Origin: an uncultured Desulfobulbaceae bacterium
Lineage (GTDB): Bacteria; Desulfobacterota; Desulfobulbia; Desulfobulbales; Desulfobulbaceae
Assembly: GCA_945787305.1 (NCBI GenBank)
Contig: CALZIH010000045.1
Location: forward strand, 1 to 21,953
Direction of reading: 5' to 3'
DNA: 21,953 bases
In this document: piece by piece, positions 1-7,992 of the stretch
Numbering within the stretch: position 1 is the stretch's first letter
Layout of the letters: every line of letters starts with the position of its first letter
Made by a program: the position numbers and the translations under genes
Notes under the pieces: model-generated
Database searches by the model: none
What the model was told of the DNA's origin: nothing
What the model saw: only the letters and a program-made list of their open reading frames with translations

Positions 1-210
1 CCCGTATATTTTATTGAATGTAGCATAGACATTTATAAAATACATCTATTTTCATATCGGGTTTCTGAGTCTCTTTCATTAATGATTGGGTTCCGATCGA
101 TAATGTTACCTTATTGAAATAGTGTGAGGGCGTTAAGAGATGAAATGTAAAAAAAACTTTTGTTCTGGTTCCGGCTGACCTGCGCGATTGTGCGGCTGAG
201 GGGAAGTTTA

Positions 211-303
211 GACATCTCTGCAATGGCGCTACCCAACGGGATCAATAAGCATGTTGGGTTGCGCCTGCATGGTAATGGGGCCCTCGAATCTATTTACGAT
301 GTC
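211..303. repeat. REP-like hairpin element
   Basis: The core is a long stem-loop. TGCA (219-222), GGCGC (225-229) and ACCCAAC (231-237) pair with GTTGGGT (253-259), GCGCC (261-265) and TGCA (266-269). The only irregularities are a two-base bulge (223-224) and one T-T mismatch (230/260), and the loop is 15 nt. An outer inverted pair, GACATC (211-216) and GATGTC (298-303), brackets the core. No T-run follows on either strand, so it is not a simple terminator. The ACCCAAC/GTTGGGT core resembles palindromic dispersed repeats seen in many bacterial genomes; this resemblance is from memory. There is no second copy in this window. Confidence 0.5.
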
Positions 304-440
304 CATTTGCAGTGGAAAGCTGCTTTAATCCCACCCGACTCCGTGACGAAAAAACATTGCTTTTTCTCTTATATGGTTAATGTTGCATGGTTTTTTCAAT
401 CCATGTTATAGCTGATATTTTCACTTGTTTGCCCTTCGGG

Positions 441-556
441 GCGGTCGGCAGCGGCTCACCTGCTTTGAAGTCTATGCTTATCTGTCACCAACCGTACGAT
501 ATCACTACAGGATAACCGTGTGGATACTTTCGCGCATCTGAACCACTGCCGACCGC
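441..556 (-). repeat. Long imperfect palindrome, possible structured RNA
   Basis: The closing stem is a perfect 11-bp inverted repeat, GCGGTCGGCAG (441-451) with CTGCCGACCGC (546-556). Pairing continues inward: 453-454 with 543-544, 456-458 with 539-541, 461-463 with 534-536, and 467-470 with 527-531 (one bulge). The inner stem is 478-485 with 507-515, one bulged G, around a 21-nt loop. The mismatches at 452/545 and 455/542 are C-A on the plus strand but U-G pairs on the minus strand, so a minus-strand transcript would fold better. Function is unknown: it could be a small RNA, the leader of a lost gene, or a transposon-end structure. It is too short for typical 6S RNA and lacks an integron attC core. 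Confidence 0.45.
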
Positions 557-561
557 TCACG

Positions 562-612
562 GATTCAGGTTCCCAGATTTTTTCCTTCAATATGGCTTTC
601 TCCTCCTGAATC
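562..612. repeat. Inverted repeat next to the palindrome
   Basis: GATTCAGG (562-569) pairs perfectly with CCTGAATC (605-612) around a 35-nt AT-rich centre. It sits five bases from the 441-556 palindrome, so a minus-strand transcript would contain two consecutive stem-loops. An 8-bp arm with a loop this long can arise by chance; adjacency to the larger palindrome is the only reason to list it. Confidence 0.3.
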
Positions 613-744
613 GTTTAATATAATGTCCTTGACCTGCGTCTGGCCTCATTGATTATTTTCCATGCGCTGTACTGTCGAAATGGTTTGTGTTCGGAATTAT
701 TCCAGGTTCAAGCATTCCAGCAAAAGAATAACTTCCAACTATTA

Positions 745-845
745 TGGACTCGTAAAAAGTCCAAAACTCCGTTTGCAATGTACGGAAATACAATGAATTA
801 TGGCCTTTCCGCTGTCGGTGGCGAGGCTTATTACGACACCGACAA
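745..845 (+). mobile_element. MITE-like 101-bp element, copy A
   Basis: This copy begins TGGACTCGTAAAAAGTC and ends TTACGACACCGACAA. It matches the copy at 20348-20448 at roughly 86 of 101 positions by manual count, with no indels. The ends are imperfect inverted repeats: TCGTAAAAAG near the left end, CTTATTACGA near the right. The 7-mer CAACTAT occurs just outside the left end (736-742) and again overlapping the right end (843-849), which looks like a target-site duplication. The element has no plausible protein. It lies about 120 bp upstream of the icd start, so it could affect icd expression. Confidence 0.7.
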
Positions 846-965
846 CTATGTTGGAAAAGGGGCTATCGAGGCCTTTGTTACCGCTGCGACTGCCGTAATT
901 GGCGGAGAAAGTGGAGAAGAACTTGATCAAATGACAAGTAACTTTTTAATATGAGGAGCTATTTT

Positions 966-3191
966 ATGAGCAATCAAGAAATTATTTACACCAAGGTTGA
1001 TGAAGCCCCGGCTCTTGCAACCTATTCACTGCTGCCGATTCTGCAGGCGTATACGAAAGGCTCTGGTATCTCGCTTATCCAGAAGGACATTTCCCTTGCC
1101 GGTCGCATCATTGCCAACTTTCCAGACAGACTCAATGACGGGCAAAAGATACCTGATGATTTGCAGGAGCTAGGAAAGCTAGCCAAGGAGGCCGAGACAA
1201 ATATTGTTAAACTTCCCAACATCAGTGCGTCCATACCTCAACTGACCGACGCCATTAAAGAGTTGCAGGCAAAGGGATATGATATTCCAGACTACCCGGC
1301 TGATCCCAAAAATGATGAAGAGCAGGCAACAAAAAAACGGTATGCCAATGTTCTGGGGAGCGCCGTGAATCCGGTACTGCGTGAGGGTAACTCGGATCGC
1401 CGGGCAGCAGCATCTGTGAAGAAATTCGGAAGAAAGAATCCTCATAGGATGATGAAGCCCTGGCCGCTTGATTCAAAGTGCCGGATCAGTCATATGAGTG
1501 ATGGCGATTTTTTTGGCAGCGAAAAATCCATAACTGTTGTCAAGCCAGGCGAGGCACGAATTGAGTGTGTCGCTGCAGACGGTACGATTACAGTGTTAAA
1601 CAGCAGTATACCGCTTCTCGCCGGTGAGGTTATTGATGCTGCTGTAATGAGTGTACAACAGCTGCGCAAGTTCTTTGCCGAGCAGATTGAGAGTGCCAAA
1701 GAGGATGGAGTGCTTCTTTCCCTGCATTTGAAAGCTACGATGATGAAGGTTTCAGATCCCATTATATTTGGTCATTGCGTATCTGTTTTTTACCAAGAGG
1801 TTTTCGACAAGCATGGAGAGCTGCTCAAAAATCTGGGCGTAAATGTCAACAACGGGCTCGCAGATCTGTATGAGCGCATCAGCTCCCTGTCTGAAGAACA
1901 GCAGAAAGAGATCAAGGCTGATATTATGGCCGTTTATGATAACACCTGTAAGCTTGCCATGGTGGATTCAAGTAAAGGTATCACCAACCTCCATGTGCCA
2001 AATAATATTATAGTTGACGCCTCGGTTCCTGTTGTCATCCGCGACGGTGGGAAGATGTGGGGGCCGGATGACAAACTTCATGATACCAATGCGATGATTC
2101 CTGATCGCAGTTATGCCGCCATTTACCAGGAGGTCGTTCTGGACTGCCAGGAAAACGGCGCTTTTGACCCGGCCAGCATGGGAAGTGTGGCAAATGTCGG
2201 CCTCATGGCACAGAAAGCAGAGGAGTACGGATCCCATGACAAGACATTTGAGGCCCCTGCGGAAGGCAATATCCGGATTGTTGATACTGAAGGGAAGGTA
2301 CTCCTTGAACAGAAGGTCGAACAAAATGACATCTTCAGAATGTGCCAGACCAAGGATGCTCCTGTTCGCGACTGGGTAAAGCTGGCTGTGAACCGTGCCC
2401 GGTCCGCTGGCAGCCCGGCCTTATTCTGGCTGGATCCAAATCGGGCCCATGATGCTGAACTCATAAAGAAAGTTAATCAATACCTGCCGGAGCACGACCT
2501 GTCAGGCCTTGATGTGCGTCAGGTGACACCGGTTGAGGGTATGCGTGAATCCATTACTGCAATCCGTAGGGGAGAAGACATCATTGCCGTCACCGGTAAT
2601 GTTTTGCGAGACTACCTGACAGACCTGTTCCCTATTCTGGAGCTTGGTACAAGTGCCAAGATGCTCTCCATCGTGCCCTTGATGAATGGAGGCGGGCTTT
2701 TTGAAACAGGTGCAGGCGGATCAGCTCCAAAACATGTGCAGCAGTTTGTTCAGGAGGGACATCTGCGCTGGGATTCTCTAGGAGAATTCTGTGCCATGGT
2801 GCCGTCCTTTGAGCATGTCTATGCAACCTATAAAAATGATAAGGCGGCACTTTTTGCAGAGACCCTTGATCGGGCCATCGGCATGTTCCTTGAGGCGGAA
2901 AAATCACCGTCAAGAAAAGTAGCTGAGCTTGACACCCGCGGCAGTCATTTTTATCTGGCTCTCTTTTGGGCCAAGGCTCTTGCCGAACAGGACAAGGATT
3001 CGGAGCTGCAGGAGAAGTTTGCCACAGTGGCAAAAGAACTTGCTGAAAACGAAGCGGCAATAGTTGATGAGATGATAAGCTGTCAGGGAGAGTCGGTTGA
3101 TCTGGGCGGCTATTATAAGCCTGATTTTGTAAAGGTTTCAGGGGCCATGCGGCCAAGTACAACATTAAACAGTATCATCAACAGGCTGTAG
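966..3191 (+). CDS. icd: Monomeric NADP-dependent isocitrate dehydrogenase
   Basis: The enzyme oxidatively decarboxylates isocitrate to 2-oxoglutarate with NADP+ in the cytoplasm, as part of the TCA cycle (or runs in the reductive direction in some anaerobes). The product is 741 residues, the usual size of the monomeric IDH family, which is unrelated in length to the common dimeric enzyme of about 420 residues. Family hallmarks are NPVLREGNSDRRAAASVKK (about 135-153, substrate-binding region), LHLKATMMKVSDPIIFGHC (about 252-270), GMRESITAIRRGEDIIAVTG (mid-C-terminal) and the glycine-rich GGGLFETGAGGSAPKHVQQF (from about 575). I chose ATG 966 because GAGGAG at 952-957 sits 8 bases upstream; an in-frame ATG at 951 would lie in front of that site. 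No clear terminator follows. Assignment is secure. Confidence 0.96.
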   Translation: MSNQEIIYTKVDEAPALATYSLLPILQAYTKGSGISLIQKDISLAGRIIANFPDRLNDGQKIPDDLQELGKLAKEAETNIVKLPNISASIPQLTDAIKELQAKGYDIPDYPADPKNDEEQATKKRYANVLGSAVNPVLREGNSDRRAAASVKKFGRKNPHRMMKPWPLDSKCRISHMSDGDFFGSEKSITVVKPGEARIECVAADGTITVLNSSIPLLAGEVIDAAVMSVQQLRKFFAEQIESAKEDGVLLSLHLKATMMKVSDPIIFGHCVSVFYQEVFDKHGELLKNLGVNVNNGLADLYERISSLSEEQQKEIKADIMAVYDNTCKLAMVDSSKGITNLHVPNNIIVDASVPVVIRDGGKMWGPDDKLHDTNAMIPDRSYAAIYQEVVLDCQENGAFDPASMGSVANVGLMAQKAEEYGSHDKTFEAPAEGNIRIVDTEGKVLLEQKVEQNDIFRMCQTKDAPVRDWVKLAVNRARSAGSPALFWLDPNRAHDAELIKKVNQYLPEHDLSGLDVRQVTPVEGMRESITAIRRGEDIIAVTGNVLRDYLTDLFPILELGTSAKMLSIVPLMNGGGLFETGAGGSAPKHVQQFVQEGHLRWDSLGEFCAMVPSFEHVYATYKNDKAALFAETLDRAIGMFLEAEKSPSRKVAELDTRGSHFYLALFWAKALAEQDKDSELQEKFATVAKELAENEAAIVDEMISCQGESVDLGGYYKPDFVKVSGAMRPSTTLNSIINRL

Positions 3192-3296
3192 AACAGGTCG
3201 ACCCGTCCCGCGCATTTTTTTCCTTTCAGGTCCCCAAAACACTGGGCATTCTGATCCGGTTATAGCCATTGACCTGTCAAACACAGCGTATACTCA

Positions 3297-3316
3297 CCGC
3301 AGGCTTAGTCCTGCGG
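3297..3316. repeat. Perfect small hairpin between icd and comF
   Basis: CCGCAGG (3297-3303) pairs perfectly with CCTGCGG (3310-3316) around a 6-nt loop. It sits in the middle of the 238-bp gap after icd. No T-run follows on either strand, so a Rho-independent terminator is unlikely, although it could stabilise an RNA 3' end or mark a dispersed repeat. A weaker stem, CACTGAA with TTCGGTG, occurs further on, near 3358-3376. Confidence 0.35.
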
Positions 3317-3429
3317 CTCCCTCCATACCTCAGCTCTGATACAATGATAATGGACACTCACTGAACCCTATTCGGTGGGTGGTTAGGGTACCTGAAGTTT
3401 ATCTGGAGAATGCCTGTTAACTCGCTTTT

Positions 3430-4164
3430 ATGGGGATAATGAAAGAACTATTTAAAGCCGGCTTGGACTTGCTCCTTCCTCCGTCCTGTCCTTATTGCCG
3501 GAAAATGCTCGCAAATACCGATAGTCTCCTGTGCGGGGAGTGTTTTTCACGGCTGGAATTTATTAAACCCCCATACTGTGCATGTTGTGGCAGGGCGTTT
3601 CTCGGTGGAGGAGAGAACCATTTGTGTGGAGACTGTCTGAAATCGTCATGGGCCTTTGATAAGGCCCGTTCACTTTTTGCTTATGGAGAAGTCGTTGCTG
3701 GATTGATTCACAATCTGAAATACTCGGGAAAAACAACCGGGATTGCAACCATTGGCTGGTTAAGCAGGCAAAGCGGTGTTGTAAATGACCTTGACGATCC
3801 CGATTTCATCCTGCCCGTTCCTCTACATATCAAACGATTGCGACAACGTGGCTTCAACCAAGCCCATATGTTGGCAAAGACAGTTTTTCCAGATGGGAGA
3901 AAGAAAATACGCTCCGACTTCATCACTCGTCAGGCAGATACACCCGCGCAAACGGCTCTAAGTGGACGAGAGCGGCGGAAAAACCTGAAAAATGCATTTG
4001 TCATCGAGAAGGCTTGCGAACTGACCGGGAGAAATGTGTTGATTTTCGACGATGTTTTCACCACAGGCTCAACCGTTAATGAGTGCGCCAATGCACTCAG
4101 GACAGCTGGAGTTAAAAGGGTGGAGGTTCTGACGATTTGTCGGGCAGATATGCTTCTCTTTTAG
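3430..4164 (+). CDS. comF: ComF family phosphoribosyltransferase-like protein
   Basis: ComF proteins combine an N-terminal zinc-binding segment with a type I phosphoribosyltransferase fold. In naturally competent bacteria they help take up single-stranded DNA; elsewhere their job is unclear. The 244-residue product has four cysteine pairs: CPYC (20-23), CGEC (35-38), CACC (50-53) and CGDC (66-69). The PRPP-binding loop is LIFDDVFTTGST (204-215). The segment PVPLHIKRLRQRGFNQAHMLAK (split around residues 130-150) is typical of the family. The start is uncertain: ATG 3430 and ATG 3439 are both in frame and neither has a well-spaced ribosome binding site. Nearest neighbours are not competence genes, but a GspE/PilB-type ATPase lies about 7.7 kb downstream. 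Confidence 0.9.
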   Translation: MGIMKELFKAGLDLLLPPSCPYCRKMLANTDSLLCGECFSRLEFIKPPYCACCGRAFLGGGENHLCGDCLKSSWAFDKARSLFAYGEVVAGLIHNLKYSGKTTGIATIGWLSRQSGVVNDLDDPDFILPVPLHIKRLRQRGFNQAHMLAKTVFPDGRKKIRSDFITRQADTPAQTALSGRERRKNLKNAFVIEKACELTGRNVLIFDDVFTTGSTVNECANALRTAGVKRVEVLTICRADMLLF

Positions 4165-4900
4165 TTTTTGCTGTGCACTTCTTGCATCCTGTTTTGTCTG
4201 CCATTCAAGTCAGGGTTTTTAACAATTCATGCCATTCTGGCTTTTTCCTTTACCTCCTGTAGTCCAGTAGACACCGTATGATCAGTTGTTTTCGTAAAGT
4301 TGAACAGCAGGGTGCCCTTACAAGTAGCATTCGGTTTATTTTTCTGAAATTATTAAATTTTTATGGATTCGGTAAAGGGCGGCATGACACCTGGTTCCGC
4401 GCTCGATGGTTGTTGGGAAAATCTCGCTGTTGCGTCTTAAAAAAAGAGGCAAAGTTTTCTCATAAAAAAAGATACGGTAAAAAAACAGCAGCTGCAGGGA
4501 GATAAATTAAATGGAAGGGGGTAGGTGATCATTTTAGAGTATTTCAGAGTATTGTAGAGAAATATTTAGATAGGGTTAGTAGGGGATTTGTGGAAAACCT
4601 GTTGATAACTTTTTTGTACCCTCGGTAACACACTGATTATATGTTCGTTTGCCGTTGAAAAGATAAAAATACGGATTGAAGCCGCTTTCGAGTGGTCAAA
4701 CCTTGCAAACCCTGCTTGTTACAAGGAGTTGTATATTGTTCATTTCCAAGCTCATTATTGTTGCAAATCAGGCCAAATGGGTTTTGACCGGTGCGCTCTT
4801 TTCCGGTATCTATCACCCATCATCATGGAGGACCGGTTCCTCTGTCTGGACTGTATGCTTGAGTTGTTTCCCTTGAGATTTAGATAAGAAGGATTCATGT
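4165..4900. other. AT-rich gene-free region upstream of dnaA, candidate oriC
   Basis: This stretch of about 735 bp has no convincing gene. The frames at 4278-4505 and 4676-4876 lack ribosome binding sites and protein-like composition. It contains AT-rich runs near 4330-4365 and 4437-4490, then two DnaA-box-like 9-mers at 4589-4608, then the long dnaA leader. A large AT-rich gap with DnaA boxes next to dnaA fits a replication origin, or simply an autoregulated dnaA promoter. Only two reasonable boxes are visible, fewer than in most characterised origins, and dnaN, recF, rpmH and gyrB are absent from the flanks. I cannot choose between the two readings. Confidence 0.4.
4589..4608 (-). promoter_or_regulatory. 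Paired DnaA-box-like sites upstream of dnaA
   Basis: TGTGGAAAA (4589-4597) is the complement of TTTTCCACA, and TGTTGATAA (4600-4608) is the complement of TTATCAACA. Each differs by one base from the DnaA-box consensus TTATCCACA. Their starts are 11 bp apart, one helical turn, and both face the same way, which suits cooperative DnaA binding. TTGATA (4602-4607), inside the second box, could serve as a -35 element, with a poor -10 candidate (TAACAC, 4626-4631) 18 bp on; that would place a bound DnaA over the dnaA promoter. The boxes are seen directly; autoregulation is inferred. Confidence 0.6.
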
Positions 4901-6223
4901 ATGTTGTGGGATAGGATCAGAGAATCTTTGCATCAGGTATTACCGGAAAATGAATACGGTTTGTGGATTAAACCTCTTTTCTGTTCGCGTTGTGATGAAC
5001 ATGAGCTTGAGCTTTCTGCCCCGGATCGTTTTTTCTGTGCCTGGATTGAAGACCGTTATCTTGATCGGATTCGGCAGGTTGCTGAACAGATAAACGGATC
5101 GCCGCTTTCCGTACAACTCGCATCCTCAGGTCAGAAAACACCCAGAATTGAGAATAAAAAACAGGGCCAGCTCCGCCTACCCGGAACAACAGCACCCGAG
5201 TATAAAATTCGTTCACTGCATCCAGCCTATACCTTTGAACAGTTCATGGTCGGCGAGAGTAATCTTGTTGCAAAGTCTGCCTGTGACGCCCTGGCAAGGG
5301 GAGATAATTACTATGGCAACTGTCTGTTTGTGAACAGCACCACCGGTCTAGGCAAGAGTCACCTGACCCAGGCCGTGGTCCATCAGGTTCTTGATACCGC
5401 TCCTTCAACCCGTCTTCACTATCTGACTGCCCAGCAGTTTTCTGCTGAAATGGTCAAGAATATACGAACCAAATCCATGGAGCAGTTCAGCCAAAAATAT
5501 GTCAAAAATTGTGACATGTTACTGATAGAAGATGTGCATACTTTGGCTGGGAAGAATAAGACCCAGGAAGAGCTGAATACAGCCCTTGATTACCTTATTA
5601 AATCGGGACGCAGGGTTATTCTGACCTCGGCGGTTGCACCACGTAAACTTGAAGGCCTGGATGAAGATTTCCGTTCACGGATGACTTCCGGTTTGGTTGC
5701 CGGTATTCAGGCTCCTGATTACGAAACCCGGACCAAAATTATTCGTCATAAAGCAAGCAACAATAACTTGGAGCTTGCCGATGAATTGGTGGATTATCTT
5801 GCCCGTAATTTGAAGGGGGATATCAGGAGGACTGAAAGTGCGCTGATCAGTATTCGAGCAAAATCAAACCTGCGAAATGATCCGCCGGATATGGCACTGG
5901 TACGAGAGGTTCTGCACGGCCTTGTCGGCTCCAGTCCTCAGCTGGACGGCAAAAAGATCAGAGACTTTGTTGGTTGCCAATACAATGTGAGCATTGAGGA
6001 TTTGCGTTCCAAGTCCCGTAAGCGTTCCATAACCTTTCCCAGGCAGATCGCCATGTATCTTACCAGGAAATATACCGATCAATCACTTGCCGATATTGGT
6101 GCGCTGTATAATAGAGATCATTCTACAGTCTTACATGCCATCAAGGTAATTACCTTGGACAGGTCCCGTAAGACAGCAGTACGAGAACAGATTGACCTGC
6201 TGTGCAACAAACTGGGTAAATAA
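4901..6223 (+). CDS. dnaA: Chromosomal replication initiator DnaA (divergent)
   Basis: DnaA is the AAA+ ATPase that binds DnaA boxes and opens the replication origin. The 440-residue product has domain I (about 1-70), a short linker, an AAA+ core (about 105-345) and a DNA-binding domain IV (about 348-440) with the signature RDHSTVLHA (405-413) and KSRKR (371-375). Several ATPase positions are unusual by eye: the P-loop reads STTGLGKS (146-153) where GGxGLGKT is usual; Walker B is LLIED (207-211) rather than LLIDD; sensor I is TSA rather than TSD (242-244). Lys152, Asp211 and the presumed arginine finger (Arg260) are present. AAGAAGGA at 4886-4893 supports ATG 4901. It ends 42 bp before the convergent hemY. 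It may be the genome's only DnaA or a second paralogue. Confidence 0.94.
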   Translation: MLWDRIRESLHQVLPENEYGLWIKPLFCSRCDEHELELSAPDRFFCAWIEDRYLDRIRQVAEQINGSPLSVQLASSGQKTPRIENKKQGQLRLPGTTAPEYKIRSLHPAYTFEQFMVGESNLVAKSACDALARGDNYYGNCLFVNSTTGLGKSHLTQAVVHQVLDTAPSTRLHYLTAQQFSAEMVKNIRTKSMEQFSQKYVKNCDMLLIEDVHTLAGKNKTQEELNTALDYLIKSGRRVILTSAVAPRKLEGLDEDFRSRMTSGLVAGIQAPDYETRTKIIRHKASNNNLELADELVDYLARNLKGDIRRTESALISIRAKSNLRNDPPDMALVREVLHGLVGSSPQLDGKKIRDFVGCQYNVSIEDLRSKSRKRSITFPRQIAMYLTRKYTDQSLADIGALYNRDHSTVLHAIKVITLDRSRKTAVREQIDLLCNKLGK

Positions 6224-6265
6224 GTGGCTTTTATGCCCCTTATGTCCGTTATAAATGGCACCGAA

Positions 6266-7675
6266 TTAAAAATAAACGCCTTTTAGTTCATTTTCTTCCT
6301 CTTGCAGGCGGTTGCTGAGTATTCTTTTAGCAGCTTGCCAGGCCTCTTTTGTCATATCATTGATACCTATACCTTTCCAGCCAAATCCGCAGACATGGAG
6401 CGTGTTCCAATCGGCATGCAGCTTACGGCGCCAGGAAAGCAGGGCCGGGTAACCGGCTTCCAGTTGTGGTATGCCGCTGGTGGGCCTGAGCACCCGGGCA
6501 AAAGAGGGGGGAGAGGGAAGGTCCATGAGCTGGGCCAGGTCTCGGTAGGTTTCTTGTATTAGGGTGTCGTCATCCATTTGCAAACGTTCCGGATGTCGGC
6601 GGCCCCCGACCAATGCCTCCATCAGCTGATGGCCTTCCGGTGCCCGGCCGGGAAACATGTGGGAAGAAAAGAGAGCCCCTAGGGCAAAACGTTGCTCGGA
6701 TTCCGGGGCCAGGTAGCCAAAACCAAAAGGAATTTTTGCCTCCTCTGTAAATCCAAGAGCCACGGTGGCAATGTGTGCCTCGGTAACCTCACCCGTCGGC
6801 GGGGAAGAAATTTCATTGATTCCTGTCAGTAGCGACAGCGATGTATTGATAGGCAGAGCCAATACAAGGTGATGAGAGGTAAAGTTGTTTTGTGAGGTAA
6901 GCACCTGCCAGCCTTCTTCTGTCTGTTGAATTTCTTTAACCGGTGTCCGGTACATGATTTCACGATTGGCTTCAAATGTATCGGCAAGTCCCTGCGGCAG
7001 GCGGCCCATACCGGCATTGAAACTGGTCATGGCCGGAAGGCCTTTTTTTTCTTCCCCTTCTTTTCTCTTTGCCCGTTGTTTTTTCCATAGACCGCGAATG
7101 ACCGAACCATGCTCGCGTTCAAGATCCCGAACGCCGGCCATGACCGAGTCTATTGTTAATTTGTTGATATCACCGGCATAGGTGCCGGTAAAAACGGCAT
7201 CGGCAAAGGGGAGCAGGGCTTTGCCGAATCGATGCTCCACCCAGTCCGCTACCGTGGGTTCACCAGGTAGCGGTTTTTTCCATAAATCAGCCAGAACTCT
7301 TAATTTGGCCGAACTTGGTACCAGAGGGGCTTTGATGATTTTAGGCGGAGTTTGCGGAATGAGGTTGAGGTTACCATGTAAGCAGATATAGCGGACGAAT
7401 CGTGCGAGCGGTGCTTTTTCTATCTCCTGGCTGAGGCCGGCCAGGTGAGTAATGACCCTGCTTTCCAGGCAGTTGTCAAGAAAGCCGTGAGCGCCCCATT
7501 CTGAAAGGTAGCCCTCTTCACTGTGGCTTCTGATGGCTCCGCCAGGGTGGTTGTTTTTTTCCAGGAGCAACAGCTTCAGTTCCGGCCGTTTATCACGCAG
7601 AAAACGGGCTACACTCAAGCCGGACAGGCCGGCGCCGATTATGAGAACGTCATGGGATGGAGAAGAAGTAGTCAT
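6266..7675 (-). CDS. hemY: Protoporphyrinogen oxidase, HemY/PPOX type
   Basis: This FAD flavoprotein converts protoporphyrinogen IX (or coproporphyrinogen III in the coproporphyrin branch) to the aromatic porphyrin during haem synthesis. The 469-residue product starts with a dinucleotide-binding motif, VLIIGAGLSGLSVARFL (10-26), followed by EKNNHPGGAIRSHSEEGYL (39-57), the FAD-contacting pattern of amine oxidase/PPOX proteins. The C-terminus has the second conserved FAD-site block, HVCGFGWKGIGIND. The HemY family classically uses O2, so in an anaerobe an alternative electron acceptor or microaerobic use is likely (inference). No good ribosome binding site precedes ATG 7675. The gene diverges from htpG and no other haem gene is adjacent. 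A related amine-oxidase-family flavoenzyme is a minor alternative. Confidence 0.87.
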   Translation of the reverse strand: MTTSSPSHDVLIIGAGLSGLSVARFLRDKRPELKLLLLEKNNHPGGAIRSHSEEGYLSEWGAHGFLDNCLESRVITHLAGLSQEIEKAPLARFVRYICLHGNLNLIPQTPPKIIKAPLVPSSAKLRVLADLWKKPLPGEPTVADWVEHRFGKALLPFADAVFTGTYAGDINKLTIDSVMAGVRDLEREHGSVIRGLWKKQRAKRKEGEEKKGLPAMTSFNAGMGRLPQGLADTFEANREIMYRTPVKEIQQTEEGWQVLTSQNNFTSHHLVLALPINTSLSLLTGINEISSPPTGEVTEAHIATVALGFTEEAKIPFGFGYLAPESEQRFALGALFSSHMFPGRAPEGHQLMEALVGGRRHPERLQMDDDTLIQETYRDLAQLMDLPSPPSFARVLRPTSGIPQLEAGYPALLSWRRKLHADWNTLHVCGFGWKGIGINDMTKEAWQAAKRILSNRLQEEENELKGVYF

Positions 7676-7992
7676 AGCAAAGTCGTTGATAATATAGTGA
7701 TTGATATGTTGTATTTGTTTGGCAGAACCGACTCCGAAAACTCCTTGCAGGAAAGTGCCTTTAAAGAGTTCAGGTCAAAGTATATAGTCGCCACTTGCAA
7801 TACTTTGCGGAATAATTTTGTATATCGATGCCGGTTTATGGTTGTCCTGCTGCGCCTCTTGACAGGAAAACAATCATGCTTAAATGTATTGCCCGAACAA
7901 CGAGTACCTGCTTGATCGAGTACTGACTCAGGCGAGACTACTCTTTATAGACAATACTTGTACGTCCAACCATAAAAAAGAGGAAGCACAAC
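7676..7992. other. Divergent hemY/htpG intergenic region
   Basis: This 317-bp gap must hold the promoters of hemY (minus) and htpG (plus). A perfect -35 hexamer TTGACA occurs at 7859-7864, but the sequence 16-18 bases on (around TAAATG, 7881-7886) is a poor -10. I found no CIRCE inverted repeat and no convincing sigma-32 promoter, so I cannot say how htpG responds to heat. The open frame across this gap (7523-7915) is mostly the reverse of hemY and is not a gene. Confidence 0.4.

Larger units (their letters stand above)
1..965. other. Gene-poor stretch upstream of icd, rich in palindromes
   Basis: I see no convincing coding sequence here. The open frames at 160-411 and 649-954 have no ribosome binding site and no recognisable protein character, and the second runs straight through a repeat element. 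The stretch instead holds four structured elements annotated separately: 211-303, 441-556, 562-612 and 745-845. Positions 1-210 are AT-rich and show nothing I can name. Bases 850-951 lie between the repeat element and the icd ribosome binding site and probably hold the icd promoter, although I cannot pick out clear -35 and -10 boxes. Confidence 0.6.

Noticed and set aside
160..411. An 83-codon open frame over the REP-like hairpin
   Set aside because: It is translated through a palindrome, lacks a ribosome binding site and has no protein-like features.
441..556. Palindrome as an integron attC site or 6S RNA
   Set aside because: The ends lack the attC core GTTRRRY, no integrase is present, the length of 116 is well below usual 6S RNA, and there is no clear central bubble flanked by the expected stems.
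649..954. A 101-codon open frame upstream of icd
   Set aside because: Its middle third is the MITE-like element, it has no ribosome binding site, and the residue pattern matches no family I know. The last 33 codons look slightly protein-like, so a trace of an interrupted gene cannot be fully excluded.
4278..4876. Two short open frames between comF and dnaA (4278-4505 and 4676-4876)
   Set aside because: They have no Shine-Dalgarno site and no recognisable domain, their composition follows AT-rich DNA, and they sit in a probable regulatory or origin region.
7856..7992. Sigma-32 or CIRCE-controlled promoter for htpG
   Set aside because: No CIRCE inverted repeat is present. TTGACA at 7859-7864 lacks a good -10 partner, and CTTGATC at 7911-7917 is not followed by a CCCCAT-like element at the right distance.
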